DNA of 17,781 nucleotides from an uncultured Eubacteriales bacterium (GCA_902492005.1 CABUJV010000041.1:1-17781); one strand, 5' to 3'. Positions 7,604-15,261 are shown, numbered from the stretch's first letter. Notes: a model not told the origin generated them from the sequence alone. Numbers and translations: made by a program.

Positions 7604-8965
7604 CTAAATGACCTGTTTGTCCTTCCAGCGGCCCCGTAGGAAGCGGACCAGGAACACGAGGGCGCGGACGATCCAGTCAATAAACATAGCCACCCAGACT
7701 CCCAGGAGACCCCAGGCCATGAACCGGGCCAGCAGATAGCTGAAGCCGATGCGGAAGATCCACATGGAGAGCATGGAGACCACCATGGTGAACTTGGCGT
7801 CGCCGGCGGCCCGCAGGGCGTTTGGGAGGGTAAAGGACAGGGGCCAGACAGTGGCGGTGAACACGGCGCACCAGCGCAGGACCTGCACAGCCATGACGGA
7901 GGCCGCCGCGCCGATGCGGAACAGGGAGACCAACGGTCCGGCAAAGCAGAACAGCAGGGCGCTCAGCGTGCCCATAGAGGCATATACGGTCAGCATCAGC
8001 TTTCGGGTATAGGCGACCGCCTGACGGCTGTCATCGGCGCCCATGCACTGGCCCACCACGGTGATGAGAGCCAGGGAGATGGCGGAGCCGGGCACGTTGA
8101 CCACGCTGGCCACGGAATTGGCGATGGCGTTGGCGGCGGTGGCGGCGGTGCCGAAGGAGGTGATCAGACTGAGAACCAGCAGCTTGCCGATCTGGAACAT
8201 ACCGTTTTCCAAGCCATTGGGGATGCTGATGCCCAGAATGCGTTTCACGGTGACCCAGTGGAATTCAAAGTGGAGCACGCCTTCAATGTGGACGGGGTGG
8301 GCCGGGTTGCGGATCATGGCCATGAAGATGACGGCGGCCACCACCCGGGAGGCCAGGGTGCCGATGCCCGCCCCCGCGGCCCCCATGTCGAAGCCGTAAA
8401 TGAGGACGGCGTTGACTGAGATGTTGACGATATTCACCAAAAGAGAGTTGAACATGGACACCTTGCTGTTGCCCATGGAGCGGAACAGGGCGGCCCCCAC
8501 GTTGTAGATGGACATGAAGGGATAGGCCATGGCGGTGAGCAGGAAATAGACCAGGGCGTTTTCCATCACGTCCGGCTCGATGTTGCCGAAGAGGAAGGCC
8601 AGAATATGCTGCCGGAGGAGCAGGGCCAGGGCCATCAGCGTGAGCGAGACGGCGGTGATGACGTACAAAAGCTGCTTGGCGGCGGAGCAGGCCCGGTCCA
8701 GGTCCCGGCGGCCCAGGTATTGGGACACCACCACCGCGCCGCCGGTACCCAGAGCGGCAAAGACTTGGATCAGCAGCAGGTTGATGCTGTCCACCAGGGA
8801 TACGCCGGAGACGGCGGCCTCTCCGGCGGTAGTGACCATGACAGTGTCGGCCATGCCGACGGTCATCAGCAAAAGCTGCTCGATGACCAGGGGGATAATG
8901 AGCCGTTTGAGCGCGCTGCCGGTGAAAAGCGGGCGGACCGGCTGCGCTTCCTTGACTTCTTCCAT
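7604..8965 (-). CDS. MATE family efflux transporter
   Basis: The 453-residue protein has about twelve hydrophobic segments in two similar halves, the usual size and topology of MATE (NorM/DinF-like) antiporters. These export drugs or metabolites across the cytoplasmic membrane in exchange for Na+ or H+. Family-typical stretches are PLVIEQLLLMTVGMADTVMV (26-45) and LGTGGAVVVSQYLGRRD (73-89) in the N-half, and ISIPNGLENGMFQIGKL in the C-half. The ATG at 8965 follows GGAGG and a closer GAGGG. A promoter and a 7-6-7 inverted repeat lie upstream (8996-9037). The TetR regulator encoded next on the same strand probably controls it. The substrate cannot be read from the sequence. Confidence 0.94.
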   Translation of the reverse strand: MEEVKEAQPVRPLFTGSALKRLIIPLVIEQLLLMTVGMADTVMVTTAGEAAVSGVSLVDSINLLLIQVFAALGTGGAVVVSQYLGRRDLDRACSAAKQLLYVITAVSLTLMALALLLRQHILAFLFGNIEPDVMENALVYFLLTAMAYPFMSIYNVGAALFRSMGNSKVSMFNSLLVNIVNISVNAVLIYGFDMGAAGAGIGTLASRVVAAVIFMAMIRNPAHPVHIEGVLHFEFHWVTVKRILGISIPNGLENGMFQIGKLLVLSLITSFGTAATAANAIANSVASVVNVPGSAISLALITVVGQCMGADDSRQAVAYTRKLMLTVYASMGTLSALLFCFAGPLVSLFRIGAAASVMAVQVLRWCAVFTATVWPLSFTLPNALRAAGDAKFTMVVSMLSMWIFRIGFSYLLARFMAWGLLGVWVAMFIDWIVRALVFLVRFLRGRWKDKQVI

Positions 8966-8995
8966 GCCGTCCCTCGATCCTCCGTAAAAAATTTT

Positions 8996-9037
8996 TACAA
9001 TATTTATTTATTGTACTCTTTGATACGGCAATTGCAA
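8996..9037 (-). promoter_or_regulatory. MATE promoter with operator-like inverted repeat
   Basis: On the - strand TTGCAA (9032-9037), a 16-base spacer and TACAAT (9010-9015) form a promoter. The perfect inverted repeat TACAATA/TATTGTA (8996-9002, 9009-9015) with a 6-base spacer covers the -10 box. It has the same 7-6-7 geometry and placement as the repeat before tetR, although the half-site sequences differ. Confidence 0.55.
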
Positions 9038-9050
9038 GCAGGAACTTACA

Positions 9051-9086
9051 CAAAAAGCGTGACCTTTTTGCCCAAAAGGTCACGCT
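9051..9086 (-). terminator. Intrinsic terminator of the amidohydrolase gene
   Basis: A perfect 13-bp stem (9056-9068 with 9074-9086) with a 5-base loop is followed, on the - strand, by a T-rich run. It starts 19 bases past the stop of the amidohydrolase gene and lies upstream of the MATE promoter, separating the two units. Confidence 0.9.
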
Positions 9087-9104
9087 CTTTCCCTAATTTT
9101 ACCG

Positions 9105-10462
9105 TTATCGGCCCAGATACCGGCGGACCGCCTGATTGGCCTTGCGCACCAGCTCCGTTTCGTCCATGGCGGTCAGCTCACCCTGCTGGACCACGGGGAC
9201 CCCGCCCACCACGGTGTAGTCCACGCTGCCCGGAAAGCCCACGGTGCCCAGCATGGACATGGGATCGAACTGGGCGCCCACCAGCCCCAGCCGCTCCAGG
9301 TCGATGAGGAAGAAGTCGGCGGCCTTGCCGGGGGCGAGCTGGCCCAGGTCGTCCCGGCCCAGCAGCCGGGCGGAGCCCCGGGTGGCCATCTTCAGCACAT
9401 CGTAGCCGGTTGGGGCGGCGGCGCTGGAGTGGAGGCGGTGGAGCAGATAGCATACCCGCATCTCCTCCAGCAGGCTGGAGCCGTCGTTGGAGGCGGCGCC
9501 GTCCACAGCCAGGCCCACCGGGACCCCCAGCTTGCGCATCTCCGGCACCCGGCATACCCCGGAGGCCAGCTTCATGTTGGAGGCGGGGCAGTGGGCCACG
9601 CCGGTACCGGTGTCGGCCAGCAGGCGCAGTTCGGCGTCGTTGAACCAGATGCCGTGGGCGTACCAGACGTCGGGGCCGGTCCAGCCCAGGGAGTGCAGAT
9701 AGGCCAGGGGTCGCAGGCCGTACTTTTCCAGAGTGAACTGCTCCTCGTCCCGGGTCTCGGCCACGTGGGTGTGCAGCCGCACCCCCAGGGAACGGGCCAG
9801 ATCGGCGGACTCCCGCAGCAGGTCGCCGGAGACCGAAAAGGGGGAACAGGGGGCCAGCACCACCTGCCGCATGGAATAGGGCGCGGGGTCGTGCCACACC
9901 CGCACCAGCCGCTCGGAGTCGGCCAGAATCTCGTCGATGGTCTGGACCACCGAATCCGGGGGCAGGCCGCCGTCCTTTTGGGACAGGTCCATAGACCCCC
10001 GGGAGGCCACCAGACGGATGCCCAGCTGGGCGGCCGCCCGGAACTGGGCGGCGATCAGGTCCCCGCTATTTTGGGGAAAGACATAGTGGTGGTCGAAGCA
10101 GGTGGTGCACCCGGTCTTGAGCAGCTCGCCCAGACCGGTGAGGGAGGACCAGGTCACCACCTCCTCGTCCAGGTTTTTCCACACCTCATAGAGGGTGACC
10201 AGCCAGGGGAAGAGCTCCATGCGCTGCACCTCGGGCAGGTTGCGGGAGAAGATCTGGTAGAGGTGGTGATGGGTGTTGATGAGGCCGGGATAGATGATGC
10301 CACCATATGGGCCGCGTCGATGACCTGGTCCGCCTGGCGGAGCTGGGGGCCGATGGAGGAGATGACGCCGTCCTCTACAAAGAGATGGACCCGTTCGTAG
10401 AGGGTGTCTTGGTCGTCGCAGGAGACGATATACCGGGCGTTTTTTACGAGCAGGGTGGACAT
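9105..10462 (-). pseudogene. 8-oxoguanine deaminase-like amidohydrolase, frameshifted
   Basis: The real start is the ATG at 10462, with AAAGGAGG 7 bases upstream, giving MSTLLVKNARYIVSCDDQD and ending in VIDAAHMV. The frame then shifts near 10299-10304 and continues with IIYPGLINTHHHLYQ. The body has the metal and substrate motifs of the amidohydrolase superfamily: NTHHHLYQ, HTHVAET, a His in WYAHG, HCPASNMKLASG and the metal Asp in VDGAASND. RGSMDLSQKDGGLPPDS is typical of 8-oxoguanine deaminases, which convert 8-oxoguanine to urate. Adding one base, or removing five, restores a protein of about 450 residues, the family length. Family spacing before PGL favours a short insertion. It may be a true mutation or a sequence error. 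Apart from the shift, nothing looks decayed. Confidence 0.85.
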
Positions 10463-10490
10463 GGGCGGGCCTCCTTTCCCTTTTGGGACC

Positions 10491-10519
10491 ATCATAGCAT
10501 ATCCGAAGGCAAAAAGGAA
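10491..10519 (-). promoter_or_regulatory. Possible promoter of the amidohydrolase gene
   Basis: On the - strand TTCCTT (10514-10519), a 17-base spacer and TATGAT (10491-10496) are preceded by TG one base before the -10, an extended -10 element. The -35 overlaps the T-run of the copA terminator. The weak -35 keeps this tentative. Confidence 0.4.
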
Positions 10520-10544
10520 GCGCCGGAGGCAAAGCCTCCGGCGC
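10511..10544 (-). terminator. Intrinsic terminator of the csoR-copA operon
   Basis: A perfect 11-bp GC-rich stem (10520-10530 with 10534-10544) with a 3-base loop lies 9 bases after the copA stop. On the - strand it is followed by TTCCTTTTT. Confidence 0.88.
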
Positions 10545-10553
10545 ATTCGGAAA

Positions 10554-10754
10554 TCAGGAGATGGCGGTTACCTGATAGCCCGCATCCTCCACGGCCTTTT
10601 TCAGGGCCGCGTCGTCGGCGCTGCCGGTGACGGTGGCGGTTTTGGCGTCCAGGTCCACTGTGGCGGTGACGCCGGGGAGGGCGTTCAGGGCGGTGGTGAC
10701 GTGGGCCGCGCAGTGCTGGCACATCATGCCCTCGATGGTGAGCGTCCGTTTCAT
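10554..10754 (-). other. CopZ-like domain with possible internal translation start inside copA
   Basis: The last 66 codons of copA begin with an ATG at 10754 and encode a complete HMA fold of chaperone size (MKRTLTIEGMMCQHC...). AAGGA lies 10 bases upstream (10765-10769). The linker just before it, rich in Lys, Thr and Ser, reads like a former intergenic spacer. It could be made both as the tail of CopA and as a free chaperone; the second is inference. Confidence 0.5.
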
Positions 10755-13085
10755 AACATACACATCCTTTTCTGTTTTTGATGGGGTTTTCGGGGAAGCG
10801 GCGGCCCTGTGCCTGGGCTTGAACAGCTTGAGCCGCAGGGCGTTGGACACTACGCTGACGGAGCTGAGGCTCATGGCGGCGGCGGCGAACATGGGGTTGA
10901 GCTGCCACCCCAGCACCGGGAAAAAGATCCCGGCCGCCAGGGGAATGCCGATGGAGTTGTAAAGGAAGGCCCAGAAGAGATTCTCCTTCACGTTGCGGAT
11001 GGTAGCCCTGGAGAGCTCCACCGCCGTCACCGCGTCCAGCAGGTCGCTTTTCATCAGCACGATGTCGGCGGACTCGATGGCCACGTCGGTGCCCGCTCCG
11101 ATGGCCAGGCCCACGTCGGACCGGGCCAGGGCGGGGGCGTCGTTGATGCCGTCGCCCACCATGGCCACCCGTTTCCTATCCTGCTGAAGCCGGGCGACCG
11201 CCTTTTCCTTGTCCTGGGGCAGGACCTCGGCAATGACCTGGGTAACGCCCAGCTCCCGGCCGATGGCCTCGGCAGTGCGCCGGTTGTCGCCGGTGAGCAT
11301 CACAACGTCCAGCCCCAGGTCCCGGAAGCCCTGGATGGCCTGGGCGCTGGTGGGCTTTACGGTGTCGGCCACGGCGATGACGCCCAGCAGCTTGCCGTCC
11401 CCGGCAAAGTACAGCGGGGTCTTGCCGTTTTCTGCCAGGCCGTCGGCGATGAGCCGGTCGGTCCCCAATTTCACGCCGTGTTCCTCCATCATAGCCCGGT
11501 TGCCCGCCAGACAGCGGGCCCCCTGGATCTCCGCCTGGACGCCCCGGCCGTGGACGGCTTGGAAATCCTTGACTAGCGCCAGGGGGATGGCGCGTTCCTG
11601 CGCCTCAGCCACGATGGCCTCCGCCAGCGGGTGCTCCGAGGGTTTTTCCAGGGAGGCGGCGATGCACAGCAGCTCCTCCGGGGTGACGCCCTCGTGGGGG
11701 TAGAGGTCGGTGACCCGGGGCTTGCCCTGGGTGACGGTGCCGGTTTTGTCCAGCACCACGGTCTGCACAGTGTGCAGGGTCTCCAGCGCCTCGGCGGATT
11801 TGACGAGGATACCGTTTTCCGCGCCCTTGCCGGTGCCCACCATGATGGCCACGGGGGTGGCCAGGCCCAGGGCGCAGGGACAGGAGATGACCAGTACGGA
11901 CACGCCGGCAGTCAGAGCCCGGGTAATGTCGCCGCCGGTGGCGATGAGCCACACCACGGCAGTGACCAGGGCGATGCCCATGACCACGGGGACAAAGACC
12001 CCGGCCACCCGGTCGGCCAGCTTGGCGATGGGGGCCTTGGAGGAGGCGGCCTCGTCCACCAGGGCGATCATCTGGGCTAGGGTAGTGTCCTCGCCTACCC
12101 GGGTGGCCCGGAAGGTGAAGGAGCCCGACTTGTTGATGGAGGCGGCCACCACCCGGTCGCCGGGGCCCTTTTCCACGGGGATGGACTCGCCGGTGAGGGC
12201 GGACTCATCCACGGAGGACGCCCCGTCCGTGACGACGCCGTCCACAGGGATGGACTGCCCGGGGCGCACCACGATAAAATCGCCCACCGCCACATCCTCC
12301 ACCGGCACCTCCGTCTCGGCTCCGTCCCGCAGAACGGTGGCCGTTTTGGGCGCCAGATCCATCAGGCGGCTGATGGCCTCGCTGGTCTTGCCCTTGGAGC
12401 GGGTCTCCAGAAATTTGCCCAGGGTGATGAGGGTGAGGATCATGCCCGCCGACTCGAAGTACAGGTCCATGGACCACTGGGTCACCCGGTCGGCGTCCCC
12501 GTGGCCCAGTCCCCAGCCGATCTGGAAGAGGGCGGCCACGCCGTAGATCACGGCGGCTGCGGAGCCCACGGCAATGAGAGAGTCCATGTTCGGGGCCCTG
12601 CGGAGCAGCATCTGGAAGCCCACCCGATAGTATTTGTCGTTGATATACAGGATGGGCAGGACCAGCAGGAACTGGATCAGGGCCACCAGCAGGGCGTTGC
12701 CCGGGTCGTGGAAGAAGTGGGGCAGCGGCCAGCCCATCATATGTCCCATGGCGAGATAGAACAGGGGGATGAGAAATACCAGCGAGACGGTAAAGCGGCG
12801 CTTCATGCCGGCCAGCTCAGCTTCCATGGAGGGGACCTGCCCCTGGGCGGGGGCGGCGGCCTTCGTCCCGCCCGCAGCGGGGAGAGAGGCCCCGTATCCG
12901 GCGGCGTCCACCGCCGCGATGATGGCGTCGGGGGATTCCGACTGGGGGTCGTACTCCACCAGCATGGAGCCGCCCAGCAGATTGACGTTCACCGACGAGA
13001 CCCCGGGCAGCTTCTCCACGGCCTTGGTTACGTGGGCCGAGCAGGCCGAACAGGTCATGCCGGTGACGGTGAATTTTTGTTTCAT
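10554..13085 (-). CDS. copA: Copper-exporting P1B-type ATPase with N- and C-terminal metal-binding domains
   Basis: The 843-residue ATPase has an N-terminal HMA domain (GMTCSAC, Cys12/Cys15) and eight expected membrane helices. The actuator TGES is at 299-302, the ion-binding CPC at 402-404, the phosphorylated DKTGT at 446-450, HP at 485-486 and GDGIND at 644-649. YN (709-710) and MSLSS (738-742) in the last helices are the Cu(I) signature of class 1B-1 pumps. It exports cytoplasmic Cu(I). Unusually, the usual end near residue 756 (RLKLFKPR) is followed by a 20-residue linker and a second HMA domain (GMMCQHC, Cys789/Cys792) that looks like a complete CopZ chaperone. The gene lies 26 bases after csoR and shares its promoter. 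Confidence 0.96.
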   Translation of the reverse strand: MKQKFTVTGMTCSACSAHVTKAVEKLPGVSSVNVNLLGGSMLVEYDPQSESPDAIIAAVDAAGYGASLPAAGGTKAAAPAQGQVPSMEAELAGMKRRFTVSLVFLIPLFYLAMGHMMGWPLPHFFHDPGNALLVALIQFLLVLPILYINDKYYRVGFQMLLRRAPNMDSLIAVGSAAAVIYGVAALFQIGWGLGHGDADRVTQWSMDLYFESAGMILTLITLGKFLETRSKGKTSEAISRLMDLAPKTATVLRDGAETEVPVEDVAVGDFIVVRPGQSIPVDGVVTDGASSVDESALTGESIPVEKGPGDRVVAASINKSGSFTFRATRVGEDTTLAQMIALVDEAASSKAPIAKLADRVAGVFVPVVMGIALVTAVVWLIATGGDITRALTAGVSVLVISCPCALGLATPVAIMVGTGKGAENGILVKSAEALETLHTVQTVVLDKTGTVTQGKPRVTDLYPHEGVTPEELLCIAASLEKPSEHPLAEAIVAEAQERAIPLALVKDFQAVHGRGVQAEIQGARCLAGNRAMMEEHGVKLGTDRLIADGLAENGKTPLYFAGDGKLLGVIAVADTVKPTSAQAIQGFRDLGLDVVMLTGDNRRTAEAIGRELGVTQVIAEVLPQDKEKAVARLQQDRKRVAMVGDGINDAPALARSDVGLAIGAGTDVAIESADIVLMKSDLLDAVTAVELSRATIRNVKENLFWAFLYNSIGIPLAAGIFFPVLGWQLNPMFAAAAMSLSSVSVVSNALRLKLFKPRHRAAASPKTPSKTEKDVYVMKRTLTIEGMMCQHCAAHVTTALNALPGVTATVDLDAKTATVTGSADDAALKKAVEDAGYQVTAIS

Positions 13086-13111
13086 AGGACACCTCGCTTG
13101 AAAACGACAGC

Positions 13112-13375
13112 TTATTTTAACAGCTTGCCCAGCATCCCAATCAATTCATCAATTTTTTGCTCCCGCTCCGCTTCCGTGGAGGCGGTCTTGACGCAGTGCT
13201 TGAGATGCGCGGCCAGAATCTCCTTGTTGGCCCGGTTGAGCATGGCCTCGGCGGCCATGACCTGGGTGGAGATATCGATACAGTAGCGGTCCTCCTCCAC
13301 CATTTTGATGATGCCGTCCATCTGGCCCCGGGCGGTCTTCAAAAGGCGCAGGACGGTTTTCTGATCTGCCATCAT
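13112..13375 (-). CDS. csoR: CsoR family copper-sensing repressor
   Basis: The 87-residue protein is a DUF156/CsoR helical repressor. The Cu(I) ligands are in the right frame: Cys32, His57 and Cys61 (C-x24-H-x3-C), with Tyr31 before the first Cys as is common in CsoR. I chose the ATG at 13375, which has GGAGG 8 bases upstream; the longer open frame to 13483 runs through the promoter. CsoR tetramers bind GC-rich operators and release DNA on binding Cu(I). Two such operators lie at 13409-13456 in its own promoter, and copA follows 26 bases downstream, so this is an autoregulated copper export operon. Confidence 0.95.
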   Translation of the reverse strand: MMADQKTVLRLLKTARGQMDGIIKMVEEDRYCIDISTQVMAAEAMLNRANKEILAAHLKHCVKTASTEAEREQKIDELIGMLGKLLK

Positions 13376-13408
13376 GGGGATGACCTCCCAAAGTTTGATT
13401 GAAGAAAC

Positions 13409-13465
13409 ATACCCCCCGGGGGTGGGGTGTATTTTCATAATACCCCAAGGGGGTGTCCCTGTCAA
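13409..13465 (-). promoter_or_regulatory. csoR-copA promoter with two CsoR-type operators
   Basis: On the - strand a perfect TTGACA (13460-13465), a 17-base spacer and TATTAT (13437-13442) form a strong promoter. ACCCC-AAG-GGGGT (13442-13454) lies between the two boxes, and ACCCCC-C-GGGGGT (13411-13423) lies just downstream of the start point. Both resemble known CsoR sites (TACCCC...GGGGTA), so occupancy should block initiation. Confidence 0.85.
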
Positions 13466-13476
13466 GCCCGATTTTC

Positions 13477-13520
13477 TTGACAATCTTATGTTATAGTGTA
13501 TTATATAGGCAGAACACTAT
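13477..13520 (+). promoter_or_regulatory. Promoter and YtrA-like operator of the GntR/ABC operon
   Basis: TTGACA (13477-13482), a 16-base spacer and TATTAT (13499-13504) form a good + strand promoter. The inverted repeat ATAGTGT/ACACTAT (13493-13499, 13514-13520) with a 14-base spacer covers the -10 and start region. It resembles the AGTGTA...TACACT operator described for the GntR repressor YtrA, with one base less between the arms. Its -35 lies 11 bases from the divergent csoR -35. Confidence 0.7.
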
Positions 13521-13537
13521 GGAAAGCGGTGAGAGTG

Positions 13538-13894
13538 GTGCTGTTTTCCTCCGGTATCCCCATTTATCTCCAGGTGATGGGGGACATGAAGCGGGACATG
13601 GCTGCCGGGGCCCTGCTGGCCGGGAGGCGGGTGGACTCGGTCCGGGCGCTGGCGGCCCGGTACGGGATCAACCTGAATACCATGCAGCGCGTCTGCGCCG
13701 AGCTGGAGCGGGAGGGCCTGCTGGTCACGCGGCGGGGGATCGGCTCCTTTGTCACCGAGGACCGGGAGCGGTTGGAAGCCCTCCGGGAGGAGATGGCCCG
13801 GGGTCTGGCCCGGGCCTATCTGGAGGGTATGGCGGGCCTGGGCTTTGGCCGGGCGGAGGCGGAGGCCAGACTGAAACGGGAGGGAGAGGAATGA
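13538..13894 (+). CDS. GntR family regulator, YtrA subfamily
   Basis: The 118-residue product has a winged helix-turn-helix (residues about 8-75): PIYLQVMGDMKRDMAAGALL, then VDSVRALAARYGINLNTMQR and LVTRRGIGSFV. It has only a short helical tail instead of a large effector domain, the mark of YtrA-type GntR proteins, which usually repress a linked ABC transporter. The start is uncertain: GTG at 13538 (used here) or 13535, with GGAAAG or GGTGAG upstream. The stop overlaps the ATPase start (ATGA), and an inverted repeat covers the operon promoter. Autorepression is likely. Confidence 0.9.
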   Translation: MLFSSGIPIYLQVMGDMKRDMAAGALLAGRRVDSVRALAARYGINLNTMQRVCAELEREGLLVTRRGIGSFVTEDRERLEALREEMARGLARAYLEGMAGLGFGRAEAEARLKREGEE

Positions 13895-14592
13895 GTCCAA
13901 TGCTGGAGGCGAGCGGCCTTTCCAAGCACATGGGCGGCAGCATGGCGCTGGATGGGTGCTCGTTTTGCCTGGAGAGCGGCCGCATTGTGGGTCTGCTAGG
14001 TCCCAATGGGGCGGGGAAGTCGACGCTGCTGAAGACCTTGGCGGGGGTGCTGCGGCCCGACCAGGGGACCGTCACCCTGCGGGGAGAGCCGGTGACCCGG
14101 CGGCTGCGGTCCCGCATCGCCTACATGGCGGACCACAGCCTGCTGCCCGGGGAGATGAGGGTCGAAACGGCGGTAAAGTGGTACCGGGACCTGTTCCCGG
14201 GGGCGAGCGAGCCGCGCCTGCGCCAGGTTGCGGGGGGCATGCCCTGGGACCGGAAGGTGAGTGAGCTGTCCAAGGGGCAGGCGGAGCGGCTGGACCTGGG
14301 GATGCTGCTGGCCCGGGACGCCGACGTCTATCTGCTGGACGAACCCCTGGGGGGCGTGGACCCGGTGGAACGGGCTCACATTCTGAATGAGGTCATGGCG
14401 TTTCTGGAAGAGGACCGGACTGTCCTGATGGCCACCCATCTGGTCCACGATATTGAGCCCATTCTGGACGACGTGCTTTTCCTGCGGGCCGGACGGGTGA
14501 TCCTCCACGAGGCCGCCGAGGAGATCCGGGCGCGGTACGGCCGGTCGGTGGAGGGGCACTATATGGCGGTGTTTGGAGGAGGGACGGCATGA
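13891..14592 (+). CDS. ABC transporter ATP-binding protein (YtrB-like)
   Basis: This single-domain 233-residue ATPase has Walker A GPNGAGKST (37-45), signature LSKGQ (126-130), Walker B and D-loop VYLLDEPLGGVDP (146-158) and H-loop ATHLVHD. A Lys in the second Gly position of LSGGQ is common in this group. The ATG overlaps the regulator stop by four bases and follows GGGAGAGGA. Its own stop overlaps the next ATG in the same way, so three genes are translationally coupled. Such GntR-ATPase-permease sets export peptides, antibiotics or lipids acting on the envelope; the substrate is not deducible. Its membrane partner here appears short and broken. Confidence 0.92.
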   Translation: MSPMLEASGLSKHMGGSMALDGCSFCLESGRIVGLLGPNGAGKSTLLKTLAGVLRPDQGTVTLRGEPVTRRLRSRIAYMADHSLLPGEMRVETAVKWYRDLFPGASEPRLRQVAGGMPWDRKVSELSKGQAERLDLGMLLARDADVYLLDEPLGGVDPVERAHILNEVMAFLEEDRTVLMATHLVHDIEPILDDVLFLRAGRVILHEAAEEIRARYGRSVEGHYMAVFGGGTA

Positions 14593-14920
14593 GAGAGCTT
14601 TGGAAGTGCTGCAAGTGGGAATTTCTGCGGTCGGAGCTGGCAGATCCCGGCGGTATCCGTCTGTTGATTTTTGGGTTGGCATATGGCTGGAACGCGGCGC
14701 GGAGCTGGAACGGCAACGGGTCCCCCTGCTTCTGAGCGTACATTTAATCGCCTGCACGGTCCTGGCGGCCTGCCGGGCGATGCAGTGGCCCTACAGCGGG
14801 GCCTTTGCGCTGGAGCGGACCAGCGGACGGGTGGCCTGGCAGTCCACCGGGGGCCGGTTTCTGTGCTGGGCCCTGATGCTGGCCGCGGCGGCGGGTATCC
14901 AGCTGACCGGCCTGCCCTGA
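14589..14920 (+). pseudogene. Short membrane partner of the ABC ATPase, frameshifted
   Basis: The ATG at 14589 overlaps the ATPase stop (ATGA) and opens with MRELWKCCKWEFLRSELADP, then a hydrophobic stretch to WNAARSWNG, but this frame stops after 48 codons. A different frame continues with VPLLLSVHLIACTVLAACRA and WALMLAAAAGIQLTG and stops at 14920. One extra G near 14713 (GGG to GGGG) joins them into about 110 residues with three hydrophobic segments. A second one-base change near 14915 would extend it to 14952 (LSGWLLEHKAE). Even restored, it is much shorter than usual ABC-2 permeases, so I read it as a decayed or miscalled permease. No independent homology is recognised. Confidence 0.55.
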
Positions 14921-14955
14921 GCGGTTGGCTGCTGGAGCACAAGGCGGAATGACAG

Positions 14956-14989
14956 AAAAAATCCGCGCCCGGCCGGGCGCGGATTTTTT
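14956..14989. terminator. Bidirectional intrinsic terminator
   Basis: A 10-bp GC-rich stem (14961-14970 with 14975-14984) with loop GGCC is flanked by A5 before and T6 after. It ends the GntR/ABC operon on the + strand and the DUF378 gene (stop at 14994) on the - strand. Confidence 0.92.
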
Positions 14990-14993
14990 ATGC

Positions 14994-15206
14994 TCAGGCC
15001 CGCTCGTCCACGGTGTCGGTATCCCGAAACAGCAGGGAAATGCACCAGATTGCGGCCAGGCCCACCAGAGTATAGACCACGCGGCTGATGGCGCTGCTGG
15101 AGCCGCCGAACAGGAAGGCGACCAGGTCAAAGCCGAAGATGCCGATGCTGCCCCAATTCAGGCCGCCGATGATGGCCAGAATCAGAGCGATCTTATCCAT
15201 GATCAT
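14994..15206 (-). CDS. DUF378 family small membrane protein
   Basis: The 70-residue protein has two hydrophobic segments (about 5-32 and 39-60) and the family pattern: ALILAIIGGLNWGSIGIFGF, DLVAFLF and SRVVYTLVGLAAIW. DUF378 (YuzA-like) proteins are small membrane proteins of unknown function. I use the ATG at 15206, eight bases after AGGAGG; a second ATG at 15200 is possible. The ribosome binding site is in the 3' arm of a strong hairpin followed by six U, so translation or transcription is probably conditional on that structure. It lies 84 bases after cdd on the same strand and ends at a bidirectional terminator. Confidence 0.9.
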   Translation of the reverse strand: MIMDKIALILAIIGGLNWGSIGIFGFDLVAFLFGGSSSAISRVVYTLVGLAAIWCISLLFRDTDTVDERA

Positions 15207-15208
15207 GG

Positions 15209-15261
15209 AAAAAACCTCCTCATTTTGGGTATCCGGTGGTAGGATAACCGAAATGAGGAGG
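15209..15261 (-). terminator. Terminator-like hairpin containing the DUF378 ribosome binding site
   Basis: Arms 15251-15261 and 15215-15225 pair perfectly over 11 bp, with further pairing inside (GGATA 15242-15246 with TATCC 15230-15234) and a 7-base loop. On the - strand six T follow (15214-15209). The stem lies after cdd and works on paper as its terminator. Its 3' arm is the GAGGAGG used by the DUF378 gene. A possible -10 (TATAAA, 15263-15268) lies just before the 5' arm. Confidence 0.75.

Noticed and set aside
9429..10400. 323-codon + strand open frame over the amidohydrolase
   Set aside because: Low-complexity Gly/His-rich shadow of the real gene.
14267..14281. LSKGQ in place of LSGGQ in the ABC ATPase
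   Set aside because: Common variant in YtrB-like and related exporter ATPases.
14671..14952. Separate 93-codon gene after the ABC ATPase
   Set aside because: Its first part is an unlikely frame; only its last residues may belong to the frameshifted membrane protein.
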